This document shows, piece by piece, positions 44,864 to 63,253 of a DNA stretch of 64,000 nt. The notes below the pieces were generated by a model. That model was not told the origin of the DNA. It was given only the letters and a program-made list of their open reading frames with translations, and did no database searches. The DNA lies in the NCBI RefSeq assembly GCF_003355155.1, contig NZ_CP031320.1:4145367-4209366 (forward strand), in the 5' to 3' direction. Both the position numbers and the translations under genes were made by a program. This DNA comes from Streptomyces armeniacus. GTDB taxonomy: Bacteria > Actinomycetota > Actinomycetes > Streptomycetales > Streptomycetaceae. Each line of letters starts with the position of its first letter. Positions within the stretch are counted from its first letter, which is position 1.

Positions 44864-46594
44864 TCACTTCGGTCCCGACACCCGCAGCGGCCGGCCGACG
44901 AGGGGCAGCCCGGCGACGGCGTGGGTGAGCTGGTCCTTGAGCGCCACGTCCTTCCGCGAGACGCGGTCCCGCAGCAGCGCGGTGAGCCCCTCGTAGGTGA
45001 GCGCCCCGATCTCGCCGGGGACACGGGAACTCCTCGCCCAGCGCAGCGTTGTGAGTGTCTGCGCCGGTGACATCCCGTGGTGGCGCCGGCCGGGCTCGCC
45101 GAACCCGTAGCCCGGGGGCGTGAAGTCGGCGGAGCGCAGCACGCGCATCAGCTCGAGGCCGCTCTCACGCGGGTCGCGGTCACCCGTCCGTACGTCCCTG
45201 ACGAGCCTCTCCGCCCGCGTGAACAGCTCCCGCAGCGGCGGGTAGTCGGGCATGCCGCCGGCCGGGGCGCAGCGCTCGAGTCCGGCCAGTTCCTCCGCGC
45301 GGTGGTTCTCCGCGTACTTCGACAAGGCCAGGCGCGCGTCGAGCAGCCCCAGCAGCTGACCGAGCGACCACACCTGGAACCAGCTGTCCCACAGCTCCCA
45401 GTCGGCGGTGGAGGTGAACGCCGCGGCCACCAGGCTGTCGTTGAAGTCCAGCAGGCTCTGTTCCAGCTCCTGCACGTCGCTGAACCGCTCGACCGCGAAG
45501 TCGTCGGCGCGCAGGGCGTCGAGCAGCCGCCAGCCCAGGGCGCCCACGGTCTGCAGGGACGCCGTCAGGCCGCAGGAGTGGAGCTCGTCGACGTAGCCCG
45601 CCGCGGCGCCCGTCACACACCAGCGGTAGCCCACGGTCTGCTTGGACGAGTACTGCTGCGTGCCGGTACGCGTCCACTCCCGGGCCGGCCGCGCGTCCCT
45701 GAACTGCGGCGCGAGGTCCGGGTACCGGGCGACGAACGACCGGAACTCCTCCTCCGGAGAGCACCCGGGCTCCGGGTGCACCTCCGGGTCCAGCACCAGC
45801 CCCACGCTGCACAGCGGGTTGGTGGCGCGGGGGTGGTTGTCGAAGGGGATGACCCACATCCAGCCACCCTCGAACAGGTGGTGCAGGGTGCCCTGGCTCC
45901 ACGGCACCCGGGCGCGTTGGTCGCCGGCGGCCACCGTCTCCTCGTACGGCCGCACGCCGAGCATGTGGTTGTAGAGCGACCGCGACCGGTGGCGCAGCCG
46001 GGTGGGCTCCTCGCGCAGCTCGAGACGGTCGGCCAGCGGGGAGGCGGGGCCGCTGGTGTCCACCACGAACCGGGCCCGGAACACGGGGCCCTTCCCGTCA
46101 CCGGTGGACAGCGTGACGCCGTCCTCGCCGACGGCGACATCGGTGATCCGCTGCTGCTGCCTGATGTCGGCTCCGTACGCGACGGCCGTGTTCACCAGCC
46201 AGGAGTCGGTGTCCTGGCGGAAGAAGTGGCTGCCGTCTTGGAACAGGCTGCCGGGCGAGAACTGCGCGCTCTCCACCGGGTTCTGCCGCATTCCCGGCCG
46301 GTGGTAGAGGTAGCCCGAAGTCCGGTTGAGGCCGCAGTGCGAGGAAACGCGTTCCTGGGTGCTCTCGAAATTGCTGAGCAGGCTGAGCTCCGGCACCCCG
46401 TACCGTTCGCTGAGAATTCGCAGCAGCACGGCAGCGTACGGCGTCACGGACTCCCCGGTGGAAAACCTGGGATGCGTACCGGAATCCAGGATCAGCACCT
46501 TCGCGCCATTGCGCGCCAGACAGCCGGCCAGCGCCGCACCCGTCAGCCCCGCGCCCAGGATGGCCACGTCGTACTGCGGAGTCTTGCCTGTCAT
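44864..46594 (-). CDS. Flavin-dependent halogenase-like protein (homologue 2)
   Basis: 576 residues, homologous along its length to homologue 1. FAD fingerprint GAGLTGAALAG and the canonical WMWVIPF (WxWxIP) are present. However, the position of the catalytic lysine is Asn90 (GLNRTSGYL), and the DPLFSRG block near the flavin is DELHSCG. It may have a changed chemistry, such as oxygenation or dechlorination, or use another lysine. The ATG at 46594 is 5 bases after GGAGG; the ATG at 46606 is weaker. Directly downstream of the terminal PKS gene, 53 bases away. Confidence 0.88.
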   Translation of the reverse strand: MTGKTPQYDVAILGAGLTGAALAGCLARNGAKVLILDSGTHPRFSTGESVTPYAAVLLRILSERYGVPELSLLSNFESTQERVSSHCGLNRTSGYLYHRPGMRQNPVESAQFSPGSLFQDGSHFFRQDTDSWLVNTAVAYGADIRQQQRITDVAVGEDGVTLSTGDGKGPVFRARFVVDTSGPASPLADRLELREEPTRLRHRSRSLYNHMLGVRPYEETVAAGDQRARVPWSQGTLHHLFEGGWMWVIPFDNHPRATNPLCSVGLVLDPEVHPEPGCSPEEEFRSFVARYPDLAPQFRDARPAREWTRTGTQQYSSKQTVGYRWCVTGAAAGYVDELHSCGLTASLQTVGALGWRLLDALRADDFAVERFSDVQELEQSLLDFNDSLVAAAFTSTADWELWDSWFQVWSLGQLLGLLDARLALSKYAENHRAEELAGLERCAPAGGMPDYPPLRELFTRAERLVRDVRTGDRDPRESGLELMRVLRSADFTPPGYGFGEPGRRHHGMSPAQTLTTLRWARSSRVPGEIGALTYEGLTALLRDRVSRKDVALKDQLTHAVAGLPLVGRPLRVSGPK

Positions 46595-46647
46595 TTTCGC
46601 CTCCATCGGTTACCTGAACTCGGGGCCGGCGCCGTGTGCGAGAACAT

Positions 46648-49600
46648 TCAGCTCTTGGGCTCGGGCAGATACCCGTCCTGCACCATCCAGTCGAAGTAGA
46701 GGCGCAGCAGATCGTCATCCAGTGGTCGGCACGCTATTCCGGTGCCGTGCAGGGCTGCTTGGGTGTGGGTCGGGTCGTAGTCGATCGCCTCTTCACCACC
46801 GCCGGCGACGAACTCCTCGAGCAGGTCCATCAGCGGGTGCAGCACGTTCTCCTCTTCGGCGTAGCTGTCCCGGAGCGCCTGCCACCATTCCTCGATGGCG
46901 ACGACGGTGAACTCGTATCCGTAGGCGGCCAGCGCCGCGCACAGCTCCTCGAACGGCAGCTTGGTGCTGTTGACGAGGTGATAGGTCTCCCCGAACTCGT
47001 GCGGCCGCAGGGAGCAGGCGACGAGCGCCTCACTGACGTAGTCCACAGGCGTCATCTCGACCTTCATGTCGAGCCGGGGCGCCTTGCCGAGCTGAAGACA
47101 GCCCTTGATGATCCGGGTCGTGAAATGCGTCGTGAGGCAGGCACCGGTCCGCGAGTCGCCGAGTACGCGCCCCGGCCGGTGGATGTCCACGGGTATGCCG
47201 CGTTCGCGTGCGAGCAGTACGAGCCGTTCGGCCGCCCATTTCGTCTGCACATAGCCGTTGACGAGCTTTCCCGCGCCGTCGATGTCGTCGTCCTCGCGGA
47301 TCACGAGCCGGCCGTCCTCGGGCATGCCCCAGACGCCGTAGCTGGACACGTGGTGGACCGGCGTGAGCGGGCCGCGGCAGGCCAGCCGCAGTATTTCCTG
47401 AGTGCCCGTCAGGTTCGCCGCGCGCAACTGCTCGTAGGTGTGGTTGAAGTTCACCCACGCGCCCGCGTGGTAGACGGAGTCGACCTGGTGCGCGAGTTCG
47501 TCGAACCGCTCCGGCGTCAGCCCCAGCAGCGGCCGCCCCAGATCGCCGGGGACCACGCGTACGCGGTCGGCCTCATCCTCGGGCCACGGCAGATACTGCT
47601 CCATGTTGCCGCGCAGTCTGTCCAGCCCGTTCGCCTCGTCCGTGCACCGCACGAGGCAGTGCACGGTGGCGCGGGTGGTACGCAGCAGGTCCGCCAGCAT
47701 GTACGTGCCCACGAAGCCGGTGGCTCCGGTGAGCAGTACGTGCTCCGGGTCCTGGTAGCCCTCGCCGTGCGGCCCTTCCGGGCGGATGCTCTCGTCGAGG
47801 TCCACGTCGAGCTTGATGTTGGCCGGGACGGCCATCGGCGTGGTCTCCTCCCCTTCCCCGGACTCGCCGTCCAGGAGGCGGCCCAGCAGCTGGGCCCAGT
47901 CGTTCAGCGTCGGGCGCTCGAAGAACTGCGCCGCGAACACCACCACGCCCAGGTCCCGCTTGCACGACTTGACGATGTCCATCACCAGCAGCGAATCCAC
48001 CGCCAGGGACATCACGTCCTCGTCCGGTGTGATCTCCTGCTCGTCCATGCCCAGCGCCGCGGCGAGCAGGGTGCGCAGATACGCGGTGAGCCGGGAGTTC
48101 CGCTCCTCCTTCTCCAGCCCGCGCAGCTCCTCGTACACTCGCGCCGGCTCGGGCTCGGGCTCGGCAGCCTCCGCAGCCGGGCCCCGCCGGTTCCCGAGCA
48201 GGGCGGTCTCCCCGGCGGCGACCGGGAAGAGGAACGTCTTCCGCTGGAACGGGTACGTCGGCAGCGGCTGTACGGACGGCGCGGGCCGGCCGTCGAACCC
48301 CGTCCCGTCCACCCGTGCCCAGTCCACGGCGCAGCCGTGGGCGTACAACTGGCCGAGGCTGTCCAGGGTCTGGGCCGCCTCCCCGGTGCCGCGGCGCAGC
48401 GAGGCGAGCCAGTTCAGCTCGGGCTGCGGCAGGCTGTCCGAGCCCAGGCCCAGCAGTGTGCGCCCGGGGCCGACCTCCAGATACGCGGTGATCCCCAGCT
48501 CGTGCAGGCTGAGCATGCCGTCGTGGAACCGTACGGCCGCCCGCGCGTGGCGGGACCAGTAGCCGCCGTCCGCGAGCAGGGCGTCGTCGGCGAGCTCTCC
48601 CGTGACGTTGGAGACGAGGGGTACGCGCGGCGGCCGGCAGCGTACGTCCGCAGCCGCCTCGTCGAGGCCGGCGAGGACCGGGTCGAGCAGCGGTGAGTGG
48701 AAAGCGTGTGAGACGTTGAGCCGCTTGGCCTCGACACCGGCCGCCGCGAGCCGGGTGAGGATGTCCTCCACCACGCCGGAAGCACCGGACAGCACGGTGT
48801 TCCGGACGCCGTTGACCGCCGCGACGGAGACGTGTTCCGCGTGCCCCTCGAGGTACGCCCGCGCGCTCGCCTCGTCCAGCGGCACAGAGATCATCGTCCC
48901 CGGCTCGGACACGCTCTGCATGAGCTGCGAGCGCACCGCGATCAGCCGCAACGCGTCCTCCGGGTCCAGCACACCTGCGACGCAGGCGGCCACGTACTCG
49001 CCGACGCTGTGCCCCATGACGGCGGCGGGCCGCACGCCCCAGGACTGCCACAGCTCGGACAGCGCGAACTCGACGGCGAACAGGGCGGGCTGGGTGTAGG
49101 CCGTCTGGTGCAGCAGTTCCCCGTCGGCGCCGCCGGACGCGAACAGGACGTCGGTGAGGGGCCGTTCCAGGTGCGGCCGCAGCGACTCCGTACACCGGTC
49201 GAGCGCGTCACGGAAGACCGGCCTCGCGTCGTAGAGCTCGCGTCCCATTCCGGCGTACTGCGTGCCCTGACCGCTGAAGAGGAACGCGACCTTCGCCCGG
49301 TGCCGGGGCAGCGCCCGGTGCACGCGCGGGCCGCCGCCCGCCGCCACCTGCCCGAGCCGCTCGGCCAGTTCGGCACCGGTCGCCGCCACCACGGCGGTCC
49401 GGCTGGGCTGGCGGCTGCGGCGGGTGTTCGCGGTGTGCGCGACGGCGGTGAGGTCCGGCTCGCCGTCCCCTCCGGCCCGCTCGTCCAGGTGGTCCGACCA
49501 GCGCCGCGCCAGCGCGCGCAGCGCGGTCTCGCTGCGCGCCGTCAACGTCACCAGCTGGACAGGGCGTTCGGCGGTGCGGTCCACGCCGGACGGCCGCGCC

Positions 49601-50996
49601 GGCGCCTCCTCCAGCACCAGGTGGGCGTTGGTTCCGCTGGCTCCGAAGGAGCTGAGGCCGGCGGCGCGCGGCTCCTCGCCGGCGGGCCAGGGCGTACGGG
49701 CGGTGGGGACGCGCAGGGCGATCCGGTCCCAGTCGACGTTCGGATTCGGGTCGCGGAAGTGCAGGCTGGGCGGTATTTCCCCGGCGCGCAGCGCGAGGGC
49801 GGTCTTGACCAGGCCCGCGATGCCGGCCGCGGCCTCCAGATGACCGATGTTGGTCTTCACGGAGCCCACGTACAGGGGGTCGCCGGGCTCGCGATCCGTG
49901 CCGAGCACCGCGTCGAGCGCCCGCAGTTCGATGGGGTCACCGAGCGAGGTGCCGGTGCCGTGCGCCTCGATGTAGCCGATACGGGAGGGCTCCATGCGGG
50001 CGTCCCGCAGCGCCGCCCGTATGACCTCCTGCTGCGCCGTTCCGCTGGGCACCGTGATGCCGCTGGCACGGCCGTCGTGGTTGAGGGCGGAGCCGCGGAT
50101 GACGGCCGTGATGTCGTCGCCGTCCGCGACGGCGTCCCGCAGCCGCTTGAGGACGACGATGCCACAGCCCTCGCCTCTGCCGTAGCCGTTGGCGGACGCG
50201 TCGAACGCCTTGCAGCGGCCGTCAGGTGCGACCGCGGACGCCTTGCTGACCAGCACGTAGCCGAAGGGCGAGAGGATGAGGTTCACGCCGCCCGCCAGCG
50301 CCAGGTCCGTCTCGCCCGCGCGCAGCGACCGGCACGCCTGGTGCACCGCCACCAGGGAGGAGGAGCAGGCGGTGTCGAGCATCTGGGCCGGGCCCCGCAG
50401 GCCGAAGGTGTACGAGATGCGGCCCGCGATGAAGCTGGCCTCGCCCATCAGCTGGTACGCGTCGACGGCCTCCCGCGCCCCGAACTGCTGGCGCATCCGC
50501 ACGTAGTCGTTGGTGCTGGCGCCCAGGTACACGCCGGTGCTGCTGCCCTCCAGCGAGTCCGGCGGGATGCCCGCGCGTTCCAGTGCCTCCCACGCCACTT
50601 CGAGCGCCACCCGCTGCTGCGGATCCATCCCCAGTGCCTCGCCGGGCGGGATGCCGAAAAGCTGCGCGTCGAAGGAGTCCACATCCCCGACGAACCCGCC
50701 GTCGAGGACGTACGCCTTGCCCGGGGCCTCCGGATCGGGGTCGTAGTAGGGGGCCGCGTCCCAGCGCTCCGCCGGGAACGGCCCGACCGTGTCGATGCCG
50801 TCCCGCAGGACCCGCCACATCCCGTCCGGGGTCTCCGCACCGCCCGGGAAGCGGCAGCCGACTCCGATGAGCGCGATCGGCTCGTTCGCCGTGTCCTTGC
50901 GGCTCTCCAGCTCCGCACGCAGGCTGGAGATCGTCCCCAGCGCCTGTACGAGCTTGGTCCGGTAGTCGGGCGTCTCCTCGCTGGGTACCGGCGACG

Positions 50997-51000
<4 letters not shown>
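46648..51000 (-). CDS. Type I PKS: KS-AT-ACP-thioester reductase (third extension module and release)
   Basis: 1450 residues. An N-terminal coiled docking segment (1-38) precedes KS (about 40-465, Cys212 in [24 protein letters not shown]), AT (about 570-860, Ser665 in GHSVGE, HAFH motif near 766 indicating malonyl-CoA), ACP (Ser1003 in [10 protein letters not shown]) and an SDR-type terminal reductase (about 1085-1440, [15 protein letters not shown], Ser in [10 protein letters not shown], Tyr/Lys in [11 protein letters not shown]). The reductase triad looks intact, so the chain should leave as an aldehyde. No KR, DH or ER. It overlaps the upstream PKS gene by 4 bases (ATGA) and acts after it. 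Confidence 0.94.
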
Positions 51001-59840
<8,840 letters not shown>

Positions 59841-59980
59841 TATTCCTCCTTGTCGACCGACGACGGTGTGCGCTTCGACCGGTAATTCGCGCAGCATGAC
59901 GCTTGTACACAGTGTGTGAGCAGGCACTCGAAGCGCCCTTGAAGGCGAGTGGAGACGGCGGATACGGATAGTGCGCGGCA

Positions 59981-60009
59981 CTGACTGGGGCCAACCGGTC
60001 CGCTATGGT
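59981..60009 (+). promoter_or_regulatory. Promoter of halogenase homologue 3, in the divergent gap with the PKS gene
   Basis: -35-like CTGACT (59981-59986), a 17-base spacer and -10 TATGGT (60004-60009), 7 bases before the ATG at 60017. The 176-base gap to the divergent PKS start must also hold the promoter for the large minus-strand PKS operon. No clear operator was found. Confidence 0.55.
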
Positions 60010-60016
60010 CCGGCAC

Positions 60017-61711
60017 ATGAATACTCCACCGCACGTTCCGCAGGCGGAACACGGGGCCGCGGAAATTCCGGACCCCTCCGAAATGTATGACGTGGCCATT
60101 CTCGGCAGTCATCTGGAAACAGGCCTGCTGGCCGCGGCACTCGCCCGGCAGGGCGTACGGGTGCTGCTCGCAGGTGCTTCGGAAGATTCCTCCGCACCCG
60201 CCGGTGAAACCACCGTCCCGTATACCGCGGAGGTGTTCAATCTGCTCGCGCGGCGGTTCGATGTGCCCGAGGCGGCGGCGTTCGGACTGTTTCCGCATCT
60301 GCCCGACCGGATACGCGCCGGCAGCGGACTCAACAAGAGCCTCGGGTATCTCTACCACCGTCCGGGAAAACCCCAGCACCCAGACGAGTGCGTGCAGTTC
60401 GTCGTGCCCGGAGAGCACGGCGAGTGGCACCCGTACCGGCCCGATGTGGACCGTTACGCCCGCGAACTTGCGCGGAAGTACGGCGCGCTGACGACACCGG
60501 ACACCACCGAGGTCGAGGACGCCTGGACCGAAGACGACCACACCGCGCGGGTACGGGTGACGGGCGGCACGACGTACCGCGCCCGCTTCCTCGTGGACGC
60601 GGTGGGCGCCGGTTCACCGCTGGCCCGCCGCAACGGCGGGGACGACATGACGCCCCGGCTGAAGCACACCTCGCGCGTATACGCCGCGGTCATGCGGGAT
60701 GTGACGCCGTTCGAGGAGCTGGTGGCCATGCGGCGCTACCGGCACATGGCGCCGTGGTCGCAGGGCACCGTAAACCACCTGTTCGACGGTGGCTGGCTGC
60801 AACTGGCCGCCTTCGGAAACCACGAGGAGAGCGGCAACCCCCTCACGAGCGTCACGCTCAGCCTCGCCCCCGACGCCTTCCCGGACCTGCCGGATGACCC
60901 GGACAAGGTGTTCGCGGAGGTGATCCGGAACTACCCGGACATCGAGCGGCAGTTCCAGGATGCCACCCCGGTGCGCCCGTGGACGGCGGCAGGGCAGTGG
61001 CAGCGCACGGCCGGCCGCACATACGGTACGGGCTGGTTCCTGCTGGGGCGCTCCGCGGTACGCAACGACATGTTTCTCGCGCGTGACATCACGATGGGCA
61101 TGGAATCCGTGTGCGCGCTGGCCGCCGCCTTGGTGGCAGCGGTACGCGAGGACGACTTCAGCCCGGAGAGGTTCGCCCGTATCGCGGAGTTCCAGCAGGA
61201 ACTGTCGCGCTGGAATGACGCTTTGCTGCACGCGGCGCGTACCGCGTGCACTGATTTCCGGCTGTGGAATGCGTACTGCCGGATCTGGCTGGTGTGGCAG
61301 CAGATCGCGCATCTCGCGCTGCGCCGGGCAAGGGCGGAGGGCGAGGCGTCCGAAGGGCGCGACTGGTCGGCTGTGGAGAAATACGAGCTGGGCGGGATGT
61401 GGTTCGATGCGCCGTCCGGGCTCCGCGACATCATCAGCGACTCGTTGCGGATCATCGATTCCGTACGGACCGGTCGTGTCACGCCCGCGACCGCCGCGGA
61501 CCAGATATTCGGCAAGCTGCGCGAGGCGCCGTTCATTCCGCCGCTGAAGATTCTCAAGTCGGCCCGCACGCGGGTGTATCTCTATTCGTGGCCGCAGCGC
61601 ATCCGCATGTTGTTCTGGCTCAAATTCCAGGCGTCGGACGACTTCCGCAGGCTGCTCACGCGGGAGAACGTGATGACCACGAAGCCGCCGGCCGCGGACG
61701 GGGAGGAGTAG
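60017..61711 (+). CDS. Degenerate flavin halogenase homologue (homologue 3)
   Basis: 564 residues, homologous to the other two (shared GLNKSLGYLYHRPG, WSQGTVNHLFDGGW, FGNHEESGNPLTSV). Key sites are altered: the FAD GxGxxG reads GSHLET (30-35), the catalytic lysine position is Asn106 with Lys107 beside it, WxWxIP is WLQLAAF, and DPLFSRG is NDMFLAR. Flavin binding may be lost, so it could be a non-catalytic partner, a carrier-protein binder or an enzyme with new chemistry. It is the only plus-strand gene of the cluster and has its own, probably leaderless, promoter. An ATG at 60005 is the alternative start but overlaps the -10. Confidence 0.85.
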   Translation: MNTPPHVPQAEHGAAEIPDPSEMYDVAILGSHLETGLLAAALARQGVRVLLAGASEDSSAPAGETTVPYTAEVFNLLARRFDVPEAAAFGLFPHLPDRIRAGSGLNKSLGYLYHRPGKPQHPDECVQFVVPGEHGEWHPYRPDVDRYARELARKYGALTTPDTTEVEDAWTEDDHTARVRVTGGTTYRARFLVDAVGAGSPLARRNGGDDMTPRLKHTSRVYAAVMRDVTPFEELVAMRRYRHMAPWSQGTVNHLFDGGWLQLAAFGNHEESGNPLTSVTLSLAPDAFPDLPDDPDKVFAEVIRNYPDIERQFQDATPVRPWTAAGQWQRTAGRTYGTGWFLLGRSAVRNDMFLARDITMGMESVCALAAALVAAVREDDFSPERFARIAEFQQELSRWNDALLHAARTACTDFRLWNAYCRIWLVWQQIAHLALRRARAEGEASEGRDWSAVEKYELGGMWFDAPSGLRDIISDSLRIIDSVRTGRVTPATAADQIFGKLREAPFIPPLKILKSARTRVYLYSWPQRIRMLFWLKFQASDDFRRLLTRENVMTTKPPAADGEE

Positions 61712-61733
61712 TCGCGGGGCCGGGGACAGGCGC

Positions 61734-61756
61734 GTGGCCGGCTCCGCGCCGGCCAC
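61734..61756. terminator. Hairpin between convergent genes
   Basis: 9-base stem GTGGCCGGC with its complement and a 5-base loop, located between the stops of homologue 3 (61711) and the adenylation gene (61772). Confidence 0.75.
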
Positions 61757-61771
61757 CGCTCGTCCCGTCCG

Positions 61772-63253
61772 CTACAGCTCGCCGGCCTCGGCGAGCGCCG
61801 CCAGCCTTCGCCGGTCGAGCTTGCCGTTCTGCGTCCGGGGAAGATCGTCCCGCACCGACAGCCTGTCCACGATCATGTATGTCGGCAGCCGCTCGGCGCA
61901 GCGCCGCTTGACCGCGAGCAGCGACGGCCGTGCCCCCTCCGCGGGAATCACCACCGCGTGCAGCCGGGCGGCGAGTCCGGAACCGGTCACGACGACGGCG
62001 GCCTCGAAGACCGAGTCGAGCGTCATGAGGGCCGTCTCGACCTCGCCCAGCTCGACGCGGTGGCCCCGTATCTTGACCATCTGGTCGCGGCGCCCCACGT
62101 AGTGCAGGTCGCCGTCCTCGTCGCGCCGGGCGAGATCCCCGGTGTGGTACGGCCCTTGCTGCGGCTCCCGGCCCCAGTAGCCGAGCATCACGGTCGGCCC
62201 CGTCACCACCACCTCGCCCTCGTCGCCGGCGCTCCCGTCGGTGTGCCGGAGCGTGACGGTGTCGCCCGAGCAGGCGCGGCCGACAGGCAGCGGAGTGTCC
62301 CGTTCCAGGTCGGCGTCCGTGACTTCGTACGAGGTGCAGACATTGGTCTCCGTCGGCCCGTACCAGTTCAGCAGCCGTACGCCCGGCCAGGCGCGGCGGA
62401 GTTCCTTGACATGCTGGAGCGCGAAGGGCTCGCCGGCGAACAGGCAGGCGCGCAGCGGTTCCGGTGCCGCGTCGAGCAGCCCGCCGTCGCGGAGCATGAG
62501 GCTCAGCGCCGACGGCACCGAGTACCAGACGGTGATGCAGCGTTCCCGCAGGAACTCCACCAGCTGCACGGGGGCGTAGGCCAGTTCCTGCGGCACGAGG
62601 TGCAGCGAGGCGCCCGTCATGAAGGCGGCGTAGAGGTCGAAGACCGACAGGTCGAAGTTGAAGGGCGCGTGGTTGGACAGCCGGTCGGCCGGACCGATCG
62701 CCAGCTCGGCGACGGCCCATTCGACGAACGCGAGGGCGTTGCGATGGCTGATGCACACGCCCTTCGGCGCCCCGGTCGAGCCGGAGGTGTAGAGGATGTA
62801 CGCCGGCTCGTCCGGTGCGCTCCGGTGCGGCTCCGGCGGGGCGGAGTCCGCCGCTCCGTCCCACAGTCCGCCGAAGCTCACCAGACGCTTCGTCCACTCG
62901 GCGTCGTCAGCGTCGTACGCCTGCTTGACCGCTTCCTCATCGGCCACCACCAGGGCGGGGCCGGCGTTCTCGACGACGAGGGAGAGCCGCGCGAGGGGGT
63001 TCGAGCCGGTGACCGGGACGTACACGCCGCCGACCCGGAGCACGGCCTGCATCACGGCGACCGCGGCCACGCTCTTGTGGCTCCAGATCAGCACCCGGTC
63101 GCCGGGCCGTACGCCTCTGTCCCGCAGCGCCGCCGCGTACCGGTCGGCCATGCGGTCGAGCTTCCGGTAGGTGACGGGGCCTTCCGGTCCGTGGACGGCG
63201 ATGGCGCCGGGGTGTTCACGCGCCGTTTCCATGAGCAGCTGATGCAGCCTCAC
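61772..63253 (-). CDS. Stand-alone proline adenylation enzyme (RedM/PltF-like)
   Basis: 493 residues, a free NRPS-type adenylation domain with the core motifs AYILYTSGSTGAPKGVCISH, FNFDLSVFDLY, NWYGPTETNVC, YHTGDLARRDEDG and the catalytic lysine in RTQNGKLDRRRL. Paired and overlapping (GTGA) with an acyl-CoA-dehydrogenase-like gene, it fits the prolyl-AMP ligases that load L-proline on a carrier protein for oxidation to pyrrole-2-carboxyl, as in pyoluteorin (PltF/PltE) and prodigiosin pathways. Proline specificity is inferred from context, not from a checked specificity code. The carrier protein is not in the window. GTG start 8 bases after GGGAG. Confidence 0.88.
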   Translation of the reverse strand: MRLHQLLMETAREHPGAIAVHGPEGPVTYRKLDRMADRYAAALRDRGVRPGDRVLIWSHKSVAAVAVMQAVLRVGGVYVPVTGSNPLARLSLVVENAGPALVVADEEAVKQAYDADDAEWTKRLVSFGGLWDGAADSAPPEPHRSAPDEPAYILYTSGSTGAPKGVCISHRNALAFVEWAVAELAIGPADRLSNHAPFNFDLSVFDLYAAFMTGASLHLVPQELAYAPVQLVEFLRERCITVWYSVPSALSLMLRDGGLLDAAPEPLRACLFAGEPFALQHVKELRRAWPGVRLLNWYGPTETNVCTSYEVTDADLERDTPLPVGRACSGDTVTLRHTDGSAGDEGEVVVTGPTVMLGYWGREPQQGPYHTGDLARRDEDGDLHYVGRRDQMVKIRGHRVELGEVETALMTLDSVFEAAVVVTGSGLAARLHAVVIPAEGARPSLLAVKRRCAERLPTYMIVDRLSVRDDLPRTQNGKLDRRRLAALAEAGEL

